Source: Umezawaea endophytica | Lineage (GTDB): Bacteria > Actinomycetota > Actinomycetes > Mycobacteriales > Pseudonocardiaceae | Assembly (NCBI RefSeq): GCF_025061645.1 | Contig: NZ_JANYMP010000002.1 | Coordinates: forward strand, 560,494 to 624,493 | Reading direction: 5' to 3' | Length of the DNA: 64,000 bases | In this document: positions 45,916-54,143 of the stretch, one piece after another | Position numbering within the stretch: the first letter of the stretch is position 1 | How the letters are laid out: each line of letters starts with the position of its first letter | Made by a program: the position numbers and the translations under genes | Notes under the pieces: model-generated | The model's database searches: none | Told to the model about the DNA's origin: nothing | What the model saw: the letters and a program-made list of their open reading frames with translations, nothing else

Positions 45916-46257
45916 GGGTTCTCCTCGCCAGGGTTGCAGCCGACTTCTGCCGGCGTTCACTGCGGGTTCAGGCGGTTTGCCTGTCCATGATTCCTCATCA
46001 GCGCCCGTGGGACACCCCAGAGGACCCCCTACCGACCAGTAGTTCTGGATCGTGTCCCTCGCGCGCGCGGTATGAGGTGTGTTCAGTGTGCGTCATCCGG
46101 TCGGGTGACAGTTCAGGGGGGTCGGATTGCGGCGTGTCATGAGGTCAACGGTTGCGCGGAGGCCGTCTGTCAGTGTTCGCTAGCCGCGACAGGTGTTGAT
46201 ACATCGCGCGGCAGTCGAGTCGACTGCCGCTCTTGCGTAGTTGGAGGAGTGGAAGCC
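45916..46257. other. Divergent promoter region of aceE and the DUF3052 gene
   Basis: About 340 bp without a credible gene. It holds a CCAG-N5-CTGG dyad (46036-46048) on the aceE side and the 23-bp palindrome described separately on the DUF3052 side. A TGATACAT word (about 46196-46203) may be the -10 of the rightward promoter. Confidence 0.45.
46208..46230 (+). promoter_or_regulatory. 23-bp perfect palindrome in the DUF3052 leader
   Basis: GCGGCAGTCGA and TCGACTGCCGC, 11-bp perfect arms around a single G, 28 bp before the start codon and just downstream of the probable -10. It could be an operator overlapping the transcription start or an RNA hairpin in the leader. Confidence 0.5.
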
Positions 46258-46689
46258 GTGGTCGCCGCGGGAGACGCCGACAAGGGCGGTGTCGCCGACA
46301 AGCTCGGGATTGCACCGGGCCAGGCAGTTCAGGAGATCGGCTGGGACGAGGACGTTGACGACGACGTTCGTGCCGCCATCGAGGAGAGGATCGGCAGCGA
46401 TCTCCTCGACGAGGACGCGGACGATGTTGTCGACGTGGTCCTGTTGTGGTGGCGGGACGGTGACGGTGATCTGGTCGACGACCTGATCAACGCGACCGGT
46501 CCGCTGGCCGAGAACGGCGTGGTGTGGGTGTTGACGCCCAAGACCGGACGCCCTGGACACGTCGAGCCGAGTGAGATCGCCGAAGCGGTGCCGACCGCAG
46601 GGCTGTCCCAGACGTCCAACATCACCGTCGCCGAGGACTGGTCGGGCACGAGGCTCGTGCGCCCCAGTTCGGCGAAGGTCAAGCGCTGA
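46258..46689 (+). CDS. DUF3052 domain-containing protein
   Basis: 143 aa, acidic, soluble. KGGVADKLGIAPGQAVQEIG and GPLAENGVVWVLTPKTGRPG are the conserved DUF3052 blocks; the family is actinobacterial and of unknown function. It sits between aceE and ahpE here as in mycobacteria (Rv2239c next to ahpE). GTG at 46258 gives ideal spacing from GGAGGA (46243-46248); the GTG at 46249 would be too close. Confidence 0.88.
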   Translation: MVAAGDADKGGVADKLGIAPGQAVQEIGWDEDVDDDVRAAIEERIGSDLLDEDADDVVDVVLLWWRDGDGDLVDDLINATGPLAENGVVWVLTPKTGRPGHVEPSEIAEAVPTAGLSQTSNITVAEDWSGTRLVRPSSAKVKR

Positions 46690-46753
46690 TCGAAGGCTGA
46701 GCACGGGCACCCCGGGACGTACGGGGGCCTGTGCTCACGCCTTTGGGGAGACC

Positions 46754-47203
46754 GTGCAAGCCCCCGACTTCACCCTCAGGGACAGCAACAACCAGGTTGT
46801 GACGCTGTCGTCCTACCGGGGCACCAGCGCGGTGCTGCTGGTGTTCTACCCGTACGCGTTCAGCCGCACCTGCCAAGGTGAGCTGGACGAGCTGCGGGAC
46901 GGGCTGGAGGTGTACTCGGCGGCCGGTGTGGCGGTGCTGGGGATCTCGGTGGACACGCCGTACAGCCTCAAGGCGTGGTCCCACGACCGCGGCTACCGGT
47001 TCCCGCTGCTGTCGGACTTCTGGCCGCACGGCGCCGTCGCACGGGCGTACGGCACGTTCGACCAGGCCAAGGGCATGGCCAACCGCGGGACGTTCCTCGT
47101 GGACGTCGCCGGGGAGATCCGGTACGCCCAGGTGAACGAACCCGGCGAACCACGGGACCAGACGGCATGGCACCATGCGGTGGCCGCACTGACGGCCGAC
47201 TGA
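46754..47203 (+). CDS. ahpE: Peroxiredoxin AhpE
   Basis: 149 aa, thioredoxin-fold peroxidase that reduces peroxides. The peroxidatic Cys (about 40) lies in FYPYAFSRTCQGELDEL, which matches the AhpE subclass (F-T/S-x-x-C-Q-G-E-L). A resolving Cys is not evident, consistent with the 1-Cys type, which relies on mycothiol/mycoredoxin. GTG at 46754 is chosen just before QAPDFTLRD. Its stop codon is directly followed by the first base of tRNA-Val. Confidence 0.92.
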   Translation: MQAPDFTLRDSNNQVVTLSSYRGTSAVLLVFYPYAFSRTCQGELDELRDGLEVYSAAGVAVLGISVDTPYSLKAWSHDRGYRFPLLSDFWPHGAVARAYGTFDQAKGMANRGTFLVDVAGEIRYAQVNEPGEPRDQTAWHHAVAALTAD

Positions 47204-47275
47204 GGGCGTGTAGCTCAGCGGAAGAGCACTCGGTTTACACCCGAGCGGTCGCAGGTTCGAACCCTGCCGCGCCCA
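47204..47275 (+). tRNA. tRNA-Val (anticodon TAC)
   Basis: 72 nt fold into a full cloverleaf: acceptor GGGCGTG/CGCGCCC, D-arm TAGCTCAGCGGAAGAGCA, anticodon stem CTCGG/CCGAG around TTTACAC (anticodon TAC, reading GUA), T-arm GCAGG-TTCGAAC-CCTGC and discriminator A. CCA is not encoded. The gene begins at the base after the ahpE stop codon, so ahpE readthrough transcripts would contain it and need processing by RNase P. Confidence 0.97.
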
Positions 47276-47409
47276 CCCGCGATGGGCGAGGTGTGTTCGC
47301 GGATAGCGCGGACCGCCTCGCTCCTGATGTGTTTCCCAGGGGCGCCACTCCCGGTCCTCGCCCGGTTGGCTTCGCCCCCGTGGTGGTCGCCTTGGGCGGG
47401 TGCTTCGGG

Positions 47410-48123
47410 TCAGCGGCCTGCGATTTGGTCGGCCAAGCGCTTGGCCTCGGGGAGGGTGAAGGCGCCGGAGATCTGTGTGGTGCCGCCGAGGATCGGTTCG
47501 TTGATGGTCGGGGCGGAGATCGTTGTCGTGTTGAAGACCAGGGCCACCTGTTCTTGGACGTTGGCGGTGGTGAAGTCGGCCCACACCTTCGTGCCCTGGT
47601 CCGTGAACTTCAGGGTGATGACGCTTCCGGCACCCTGCTGGTCGACGCTCGCCACGGAGCTGCTGACCTGGGTGTTGTCGAGGAACACCGGGCCGAGCAC
47701 GTACTTCTCGGTGTTGTCCTGGTTGCAGGTGATGAGCGGTAGCGCCGGATCGTCCTCGCCGGTCAGAGGGTCCGTCGCCGGGCATTCGTAGGCCTGGAGG
47801 ACGACCTGGTAGGCCGGGTCGTCGCGGTTCGACAAATCGGCGCCTTGGCGGGTCTTCTTCTCGTCGGCGATCTCCCGCAGGCGTTCCGGGGTGGTCGCCT
47901 TCGTCGGTTCCACCTGTTGTCGTCCGGTCGGGCGGTTCTGGGCCGTGGTCGCGAGCACCGGGCGGAAGCGGAGTTTGGGGGCGCCGGTCGCGGACAACTG
48001 CCCGGCGGGATCGACCTGTGCGGACGGGTCGGGGGACTGGTGGCCGCCGAGTTGGGTCGTGCACGCGGTGAGGGCCGCCGCGAGCACGACGCTCGCGGCG
48101 GCGCGGGGGAGGGATCGGGTCAT
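47410..48123 (-). CDS. Lipoprotein with SecD P1-head-like domain
   Basis: 237 aa. The signal peptide carries the lipobox LTAC (Cys about 21). The C-terminal half, VITLKFTDQGTKVWADFT...QVALVFNTTTISAPTINEPI...TQISGAFTLPEAKRLADQI, follows the pattern of the SecDF P1 head subdomain (FT-G, vAivl, saP.I, I.G.f). It is not SecD itself, as no transport helices exist. Such lipoproteins may be paralogous pieces of the periplasmic head; their role is unknown. Confidence 0.75.
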   Translation of the reverse strand: MTRSLPRAAASVVLAAALTACTTQLGGHQSPDPSAQVDPAGQLSATGAPKLRFRPVLATTAQNRPTGRQQVEPTKATTPERLREIADEKKTRQGADLSNRDDPAYQVVLQAYECPATDPLTGEDDPALPLITCNQDNTEKYVLGPVFLDNTQVSSSVASVDQQGAGSVITLKFTDQGTKVWADFTTANVQEQVALVFNTTTISAPTINEPILGGTTQISGAFTLPEAKRLADQIAGR

Positions 48124-48178
48124 TGCCTGCCTCTCGCGCGACGGGTGTTCGGGCGATCATCGCGCGCGAGGTGGGCCG

Positions 48179-49357
48179 TCAGCGGTCGAACTCCGGAATC
48201 AGCGTGCTGAACAGCTCGATCGACCTCATCACCTGCTCGTGCGGCAGAGCGCCCACCTGGTGGAAGCTCATCAGCCGGTCGATCCCCAGTTCTTCGTAGA
48301 CCCGCAGCTTCTTGCGGCACGTGTCCGGGCTACCCACGATCAGCGAGTCCTGCGCGTTCAGGGCTTCGAACACCTCCTCGTCGTCCACGTCCTCGCCCTG
48401 GAGGATCCGGCCGATCACCAACTGCGCCTCGTTGGGTCCGAGCACGGCCGCCGCCTCGGCCCGCAGGAAGTCGCCCGTGAGTCCGCCCCCGGAAGGATCG
48501 GCGAGCACCTCCTGCTGGCGTGCCAGCTCGGTCACGAACGCGTCGGCGGCCTCGAAGAAGCGCAACGCCCGAACGGTGTACCAGGCCGCAGCGGCGGCGG
48601 CGCCGTTGCGCATGGCTTCGGCGTCGGTCGGGGCGCAGTGGACGAACGTGAAGAACGCGACCTGGTTGTTGACGAAGGCGCCGACAGGGGACTCGCACGT
48701 CGACGCCGCGGAGCGGTACAGCTCGACCATCCGCTCGACCCGTTCCAGCGACTCCCAGATCGTGGTGCCGAGTACGCCGACGCCGCGGCGGCCCGCCTCC
48801 TCGAAGGACGACGGGCTGGTGGCGGCCTGCCAGAGCGGTGGGTGCGGGGACTGGAACGGGGACGGGATTATCGGTACGTCGGAGATCCGGTAATTGTTGG
48901 AGGAGTGGGAGAAGCGGTCCTCGGTCCACATGCGAGGGATCATGTCGAACGCGTCGGAGGCCTGGTCGCGTACCTCGGCGGGGTCGGTGTTGAACAGGCG
49001 CCACTCGGGTGTGGTCGAGCGGGTCAGGCCGAGTTCCACGCGGCCGCCGCTGAGGTGGTCGAGCCACGCTGCTCGTTCGGCGACGCGGATCGGGTGGTTG
49101 AACCTGGACGGGGCGAGGACGGCCGAGTGGCCCAGGCGGATGCGGGAGGTGCGCTGGGACAGCGCTGCCAACAGCATTTCCGGGGCCGAGGACAGGCTGA
49201 ACTCCTCGGCGCCGTGGTGCTCGACCTGCCACCAGCAGCCGTACCCGGTCCGATCGGCCAACTCGGCCTGTTCGATGGCTTGGAGGATCCTGGTGTGCTC
49301 GTGGCCTTCCGCCCACGGTCGCGGGTCCTGGATCTCGTTGAAGATGTCGAGTTTCAC
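48179..49357 (-). CDS. LLM-class flavin-dependent oxidoreductase
   Basis: 392 aa, bacterial luciferase-like TIM barrel. WWQVEHHGAEEFS (conserved EHH), RTSRIRLGHSAVLAPSRFNHPIRVAE (substrate/flavin loop) and LSGGRVELGLTRS are family motifs. It uses FMN or F420 as cofactor; the closest group is the alkanal monooxygenase-like actinobacterial proteins of unknown substrate. ATG at 49357. Confidence 0.88.
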   Translation of the reverse strand: MKLDIFNEIQDPRPWAEGHEHTRILQAIEQAELADRTGYGCWWQVEHHGAEEFSLSSAPEMLLAALSQRTSRIRLGHSAVLAPSRFNHPIRVAERAAWLDHLSGGRVELGLTRSTTPEWRLFNTDPAEVRDQASDAFDMIPRMWTEDRFSHSSNNYRISDVPIIPSPFQSPHPPLWQAATSPSSFEEAGRRGVGVLGTTIWESLERVERMVELYRSAASTCESPVGAFVNNQVAFFTFVHCAPTDAEAMRNGAAAAAAWYTVRALRFFEAADAFVTELARQQEVLADPSGGGLTGDFLRAEAAAVLGPNEAQLVIGRILQGEDVDDEEVFEALNAQDSLIVGSPDTCRKKLRVYEELGIDRLMSFHQVGALPHEQVMRSIELFSTLIPEFDR

Positions 49358-49523
49358 TCAGGTTGCTCCCGTCATCGGTCCTGGTCGGAAGCTAACCGGG
49401 CGCCTGGTCCTCCGGCAGGGGCCGTTCAGGGAGAACTCGGTGTTCCACCAACTGGTACGCGGTTGATCAACATGGGCCGTTCGGGCTCTGTACGGAAGTC
49501 CAATTCGGACGTAACTTCTCCCC

Positions 49524-49817
49524 ATGGCGCCGAGGACGGTCACGATGGTGATTGGTCTCGCATTCCTGCTCGCCGGCCTGCTGATCATGTTCGTGCCGAT
49601 GTCGTCGGACACCCCCGGCGGTTCGCCCGTGTCGTGCGGCAACGCGCTGGGCATCGGCTTCGACGCGGTCGCGGTCGAGAAGATCGATCCGACGTTCGTC
49701 GGGATCTGCGGGCGGCTGCGGAGCGAGCGGATGGGTTGGGCCCTGCCGATGGCGATCGGTGGTGGCGTGCTGCTGGCCGTGGGTGGGCTGGTGGGCAGAC
49801 GTCGCTCCCGCCACTAG
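49524..49817 (+). CDS. Hypothetical small two-helix membrane protein
   Basis: 97 aa: helix 1 MVIGLAFLLAGLLIMFVPM, an outside loop with two Cys (PVSCGNALGIGFD...VGICGRLR) that may form a disulfide, helix 2 MGWALPMAIGGGVLLAVGGLV, and a basic end. No family was recognised. Confidence 0.6.
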   Translation: MAPRTVTMVIGLAFLLAGLLIMFVPMSSDTPGGSPVSCGNALGIGFDAVAVEKIDPTFVGICGRLRSERMGWALPMAIGGGVLLAVGGLVGRRRSRH

Positions 49818-49841
49818 CTACTCGTTGGTAGCGTCTCGTCC

Positions 49842-50876
49842 ATGACGTGGATGCTGTACGGCGCCAACGGGTACACCGGTGAGCTGATCGCGGAACTGGC
49901 CGTGCGCCGGGGGCAGCGGCCGGTGCTGGCCGGGCGGTCCGCGGTGAAGGTCGCGGCCGTGGCGGAACGGCTGGGGCTGGAGCACGTGGTGTTCGAGCTC
50001 GCGGACGCGGCGGAGAACCTGCGGGACACCGCCGTCGTCGTGCACTGCGCGGGCCCGTTCTCCACGACGTCGCGGCCGGTGGTGGACGCCTGCCTGGCCT
50101 CCGGGACGCACTACGTCGACATCACCGGTGAGATCGACGTGTTCGAGGCCGTCGCGAGCCGTGACGTCGAGGCGAAGGCGGCCGGGGTGGCGCTGGTGCC
50201 CGGCGCGGGCTTCGACGTGGTGCCGACCGACTGCCTGGCGGCGCTGCTCAAGGCCGAACTGCCCGGCGCGACGCACCTGGACCTCGCGTTCTTGGCGGGC
50301 GGCGGCGCGAGCCCCGGAACGTCGAAGACGTCCGTCGAGGGCAGCGCGTCCGGTGGTCGGGCCCGCGTCGACGGCGAGCTGCGGAACGTCCGCATCGGCC
50401 ACCGCAGGCGCAGCGCGGCGTTCCGGTCGGGCGCGCACGACGTCGGGTCGATCCCGTGGGGCGACGTGAGCACCGCCTACCGGTCGACGGGCATCCCCAA
50501 CATCACCACGTTCACCGACGTGCCGGGCCTCACCGGGCAGTTGCAGGCGATCTTCGGGCCGCTGCTGCGCACCTCGCTGGTGCAGCGCCTCGGCAAGGCC
50601 GTGGCCCAGCGGATCTCCGGGCCGAACGAGCGCGCGCGGGGCAAGAGCCGGTCGGAGTTCTGGGGTGAGGTGTCCGACGTCGACGGGCACACGGTGTCGA
50701 TCGCCATGACCGGGCCGAACGGCTACGACCTCACGGCCGACGCCGTCCTGCGCGCGGTGGACCTGCTGCTCGTCGGCGGTGTGCCCGCGGGCGCGCACAC
50801 GCCGTCCAGCGCGTTCGGCGCGGACTTCGTGCGCACGCTCGACGGCGTCACGATCGACGAGCCGGTCCGGACGTAG
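49842..50876 (+). CDS. Saccharopine dehydrogenase-like NAD(P)-binding protein
   Basis: 344 aa. The N-terminal Rossmann motif YGANGYTGELIAELAVRRG, VVHCAGPFSTTSRPVVDACL and GTHYVDITGEIDVFEAV are the hallmarks of the saccharopine dehydrogenase-like/trans-acting enoyl reductase family. The substrate is unknown; mycobacterial relatives act as partner enoyl reductases in lipid synthesis. ATG start. It ends in a 10-bp hairpin shared with convergent lipA. Confidence 0.85.
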   Translation: MTWMLYGANGYTGELIAELAVRRGQRPVLAGRSAVKVAAVAERLGLEHVVFELADAAENLRDTAVVVHCAGPFSTTSRPVVDACLASGTHYVDITGEIDVFEAVASRDVEAKAAGVALVPGAGFDVVPTDCLAALLKAELPGATHLDLAFLAGGGASPGTSKTSVEGSASGGRARVDGELRNVRIGHRRRSAAFRSGAHDVGSIPWGDVSTAYRSTGIPNITTFTDVPGLTGQLQAIFGPLLRTSLVQRLGKAVAQRISGPNERARGKSRSEFWGEVSDVDGHTVSIAMTGPNGYDLTADAVLRAVDLLLVGGVPAGAHTPSSAFGADFVRTLDGVTIDEPVRT

Positions 50877-50906
50877 CCGTGCCCCGACGCGGACGCCGGG
50901 GCACGG
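50877..50906. terminator. Bidirectional terminator between the saccharopine dehydrogenase-like gene and lipA
   Basis: CCGTGCCCCG (50877-50886) pairs with CGGGGCACGG (50897-50906) around a 10-nt loop; it lies between convergent genes. Confidence 0.75.
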
Positions 50907-50910
50907 GACG

Positions 50911-51924
50911 CTAGCGGGGGGCGAGCAGCGAGCTGGCCTCCTGGGCCGCGGAGCCCGCTTGGAGCAGGTGCTGGAGGTTCTCCGGCAGGGTCTCGCCGCG
51001 CTTCTCCACGGCGGTCGCGTACAGCCTGCCCGCGCGGTAGGACGAGCGCACGAGCGGTCCGGCCATCACGCCGGAGAAGCCCATGGCCTTGGCGTCGTCC
51101 GAGTGCGCGACGAACTCCTCGGGCTTCACCCAGCGCTCGACCGGGTGGTGCCGCGGCGAGGGCCGCAGGTACTGGGTGATCGTGATGATCTCGCAGCCCG
51201 CCTCGTGCAGGTCGCGCAGCGCCTCGGTGACCTCCTCCGGCGTCTCACCCATGCCGAGGATCAGGTTCGACTTGGTGACCAGGCCGTACTCGCGGGCCTT
51301 GGTGATCACCTCGAGGGACCGCTCGTAGCGGAACGCGGGCCGGATGCGCTTGAAGATCCGCGGCACGGTCTCCAGGTTGTGCGCGAGCACCTCGGGGCGC
51401 GAGGCGAACACCTCGGCGAGCTGCTCGGGGACCGCGTTGAAGTCCGGGATCAGCAGCTCGACGCCGGTGCCGGGGTTCATCGCGTGGATCTGGTTGACGG
51501 TCTCCGCGTACAGCCACGCGCCGCCGTCCTCCAGGTCGTCACGGGCGACGCCCGTCACGGTGGAGTAGCGCAGGCCCATCGCCTGGACCGACTCGGCGAC
51601 CCGGCGGGGCTCGTCGCGGTCGAGGTCGGAGGGCTTGCCGGTGTCGATCTGGCAGAAGTCGCAGCGGCGGGTGCACTGCTCGCCGCCGATGAGGAAGGTG
51701 GCCTCGCGGTCTTCCCAGCACTCGTAGATGTTGGGGCAGCCGGCCTCTTCGCAGACCGTGTGCAGCCCTTCGCGTTTGACGAGGCCCTTGAGCTCCCGGA
51801 ACTCGGGGCCCATCTTGGCCTTCGTCTTGATCCACGACGGCTTCTTCTCGATCGGCGTCTGGCTGTTGCGCACCTCAAGCCGCAGCAGCTTCCGACCCTC
51901 TGGTACCACAGTCACAGCCGTCAC
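50911..51924 (-). CDS. lipA: Lipoyl synthase
   Basis: 337 aa radical-SAM enzyme that inserts two sulfurs into octanoyl groups on lipoyl domains. The auxiliary cluster is [12 protein letters not shown] and the radical-SAM cluster [10 protein letters not shown]; the C-terminal RSSY motif (VRSSYRAG) ligates the auxiliary cluster. It works with LipB and the E2 protein encoded further right. GTG/ATG choice is not critical; the start at 51924 keeps the full N-terminus. Confidence 0.96.
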   Translation of the reverse strand: MTAVTVVPEGRKLLRLEVRNSQTPIEKKPSWIKTKAKMGPEFRELKGLVKREGLHTVCEEAGCPNIYECWEDREATFLIGGEQCTRRCDFCQIDTGKPSDLDRDEPRRVAESVQAMGLRYSTVTGVARDDLEDGGAWLYAETVNQIHAMNPGTGVELLIPDFNAVPEQLAEVFASRPEVLAHNLETVPRIFKRIRPAFRYERSLEVITKAREYGLVTKSNLILGMGETPEEVTEALRDLHEAGCEIITITQYLRPSPRHHPVERWVKPEEFVAHSDDAKAMGFSGVMAGPLVRSSYRAGRLYATAVEKRGETLPENLQHLLQAGSAAQEASSLLAPR

Positions 51925-51952
51925 CCTACGCTCCGCGCGCGCGTGTCCGGGG

Positions 51953-52873
51953 TCACGCCGGATCCGGGTTGATGCCGGTGAGCGTGGCCGTGAGGTCCCA
52001 CAGCCGGTCGGCCGTGACCTCGTCCCGCGCGGCCTTGGACCGCGCGGCGGGCTTCGGGTGGCCGCGGGTCTCGCCGAGCTTGTCGGGCCCGTAGTAGTCG
52101 TTCTGCCGCACGCCGGGCGCGGTGGCCGCGTGGAGCTGCGGCAACGCGCCCTTCTCGACGCTCTGCGTGCCCACCGCGTCCCACGCCCGCACGATCCCGC
52201 CGAGCAGGGCGCTGCTGTGCGACTTGGCGTGGTTGACGCCGAGGTTCGTGGCGGTCAGGCCGGGGTGGGCTGCGACGGAGGTCACGTCGAGGCCCGCGGC
52301 CGCCAGGTGCCTGGCCAGGGCGTTCGCGAACAGCAGGTTCGCCAGCTTCGACTGGCCGTACGCGGGCCACGCGGAGTAGCGGCGGGCCTCGAAGTTGGGG
52401 TCGGCGACCTGGAAGCCGCCCATCTTGTGGCCGAGGCTCGACAGCGTCACGACCCGCGCCCCCGGCCGGGTGCGCAGCGCGGGCATCAGCAGCCACGTGA
52501 GGGCGGCGTGCCCGAGGTGGTTGGTGCCGAACTGGGTCTCGAAGTGGTCGACGGTCCAGCCCCGCGGGGTGGCCATCACGCCCGCGTTGTTCATCAGCAC
52601 GTCGACCGCGTCACCGGTCCGCTCGCGGACGTCCGCGGCGGCCGCGCGCACCGACGCCAGGTCGGCCAGGTCCAGCGCCACGAGCTCGGCCTCGCCGTTC
52701 GCCCGGACCCGCCGGAGCGCGTCGGCCCCGCGTTCGGGGGAGCGGCACGCCATCAGCACCCGCGCGCCCCTGGCGGCGAGCACCTCGGCCGAGCGCAGGC
52801 CCAGCCCGGAGTTCGCGCCGGTGATGACCACCGTGCGGCCGGTCTGGTCGGGGATGTCGGCTTCGGTCCACAT
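51953..52873 (-). CDS. Short-chain dehydrogenase/reductase
   Basis: 306 aa classical-type SDR. The cofactor loop is [32 protein letters not shown] is the structural NAG motif, and the catalytic Tyr-Lys pair lies in [16 protein letters not shown]. It resembles the retinol dehydrogenase/WW-oxidoreductase-like bacterial group. The substrate is unknown. It separates lipA from the rest of the lipoylation genes and is the first of the inserted accessory genes. Confidence 0.88.
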   Translation of the reverse strand: MWTEADIPDQTGRTVVITGANSGLGLRSAEVLAARGARVLMACRSPERGADALRRVRANGEAELVALDLADLASVRAAAADVRERTGDAVDVLMNNAGVMATPRGWTVDHFETQFGTNHLGHAALTWLLMPALRTRPGARVVTLSSLGHKMGGFQVADPNFEARRYSAWPAYGQSKLANLLFANALARHLAAAGLDVTSVAAHPGLTATNLGVNHAKSHSSALLGGIVRAWDAVGTQSVEKGALPQLHAATAPGVRQNDYYGPDKLGETRGHPKPAARSKAARDEVTADRLWDLTATLTGINPDPA

Positions 52874-52895
52874 GCGTCCACCTAACCAAGGTTGT

Positions 52896-53339
52896 TCAGG
52901 CGCGGCTGAGCAGCCTGTTCCGGGACGTTCGCGCGGCGGGCTCCGATCGGATCAGCGCGAGGAACGCGGCGCCGATCCGGGAGACCTCGGGCGCGGGTTC
53001 GGACATCTCGGCGAGGCCGGAGGTCAGCGCCAGCAGGCGCTCCTCGCGCTCGACGGCTTCGGGGTCGCGCAGGTGGGCGTCCAGCACACCGCGCAGCGCG
53101 GGCTGCTCGGCGGCGAGCGCGCGCCAGGTCGTCTGCACGGCGGCGACGCGGTCGTCGTTGTCGGCCAGAGCGACGCCCAGGCGGCCGGTGAGCTGCTGGA
53201 GCCAGCGGTGGTGCAGCGCGAGCAGCAGGTCGTCGGCGTTCTCGAACGCCGTGCGGTCGAACTCCAGCGGACCCGCCGGGTCGCGGCGGAGCACGGCGTC
53301 CAGGGCGTCGCGCCGTCGGTAGAAGTCGTTCCAGCCCAT
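52896..53339 (-). CDS. Hypothetical protein divergent from a TetR regulator
   Basis: 147 aa, helical, soluble, with YRRRDALDAVLRRDPAGPLEF near the N-terminus. No family motif was recognised. Its ATG at 53339 has GAGGCG upstream. The gene starts within 80 bp of three CATACC-type operator units, so it is probably repressed by the divergent TetR protein. Confidence 0.65.
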   Translation of the reverse strand: MGWNDFYRRRDALDAVLRRDPAGPLEFDRTAFENADDLLLALHHRWLQQLTGRLGVALADNDDRVAAVQTTWRALAAEQPALRGVLDAHLRDPEAVEREERLLALTSGLAEMSEPAPEVSRIGAAFLALIRSEPAARTSRNRLLSRA

Positions 53340-53388
53340 CGTCACGCCTCCTCGTGTGGGTGACCGTGGTCGTACTCGCGGTTTTTCG

Positions 53389-53447
53389 CATACCGCCGGT
53401 ATGACCCGATGAGGCGAACATACCACCGGTACGTACCGGCGGTATGT
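53389..53447. promoter_or_regulatory. TetR operator region: three CATACC/GGTATG units
   Basis: CATACCGCCGGTATG (53389-53403) is a palindrome around a central C. 53418-53447 is a 30-bp near-perfect palindrome (one mismatch) with ACATACC and GGTATGT ends and a central CCGGTACGTACCGG, i.e. two operator units back to back. Both lie between divergent start codons (53339 and 53463) and are very likely the binding sites of the TetR protein encoded at 53463. Confidence 0.8.
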
Positions 53448-53462
53448 CGTACGGTTGTGAGC

Positions 53463-54116
53463 GTGGTGACAACGGGGTCCAGGCGGGTCGAGTACTCGGA
53501 GTCCACGCGGCAGGCGCTCGTGGACAACGCGGTGGAGCTGTTCACCAAGCGCGGGTACGCGGGCACGTCGCTCGACGAGGTCACCAAGCGCGCCAGGGTG
53601 ACCAAGGGCGCGCTCTACCACCACTTCAGCGGCAAGCAGGCCCTGTTCGAAGCGGCCTTCGACGCCGTGGAGAACAAGTTCATGCGCCGCCTGTCGGAGA
53701 TCGTCTCCGCCCCCGGCGACCCGTGGGAGACCGCCATCGCGGGCCTGCGCGCCTACGTCCGCGTCTGCCTGGAACCCTCCTACCAGCGGATCGTCATCCA
53801 CGAGGCCCCGGTCGTGATGGGCTGGGAACGCTGGCGCGAGGCCGAGGAGCACTTCAGCTACGGCCTGCTGCGCACCGCGATCGAGCTGCTGGTCGACGCG
53901 GGCGAGATCGAGGACATGCCGGTCGAGACCACCAGCAGGCTGCTGTTCGGCGCGCTCTCGGCGGGCGCCAGCACGATCGCGGCGGCGTCGGACCCGAAGA
54001 AGGCCAGCGCCGAGGTCGAGTGGACCATCGTGCGCGTGGTCGAGGGCCTGCGGGTGCGCGACGGCGAGCCGGTGCCGATCCCGGTCCGTGGACGCCCCCG
54101 GTCCCGACGGCACTAG
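53463..54116 (+). CDS. TetR-family transcriptional regulator
   Basis: 217 aa. The head domain YSESTRQALVDNAVELFTKR, YAGTSLDEVTKRARVTKGAL and YHHFSGKQALFEAAF is a canonical TetR helix-turn-helix; the C-terminal half is a helical ligand domain. GTG at 53463 (or 53466) lies right after the operator; a TACGGT (-10) 8 bp before it suggests leaderless expression with autorepression. Likely targets are the divergent hypothetical gene and perhaps the downstream LLM gene. Confidence 0.9.
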   Translation: MVTTGSRRVEYSESTRQALVDNAVELFTKRGYAGTSLDEVTKRARVTKGALYHHFSGKQALFEAAFDAVENKFMRRLSEIVSAPGDPWETAIAGLRAYVRVCLEPSYQRIVIHEAPVVMGWERWREAEEHFSYGLLRTAIELLVDAGEIEDMPVETTSRLLFGALSAGASTIAAASDPKKASAEVEWTIVRVVEGLRVRDGEPVPIPVRGRPRSRRH

Positions 54117-54143
54117 GTCGCCCGGCGCCACTACTTTGGGGCC

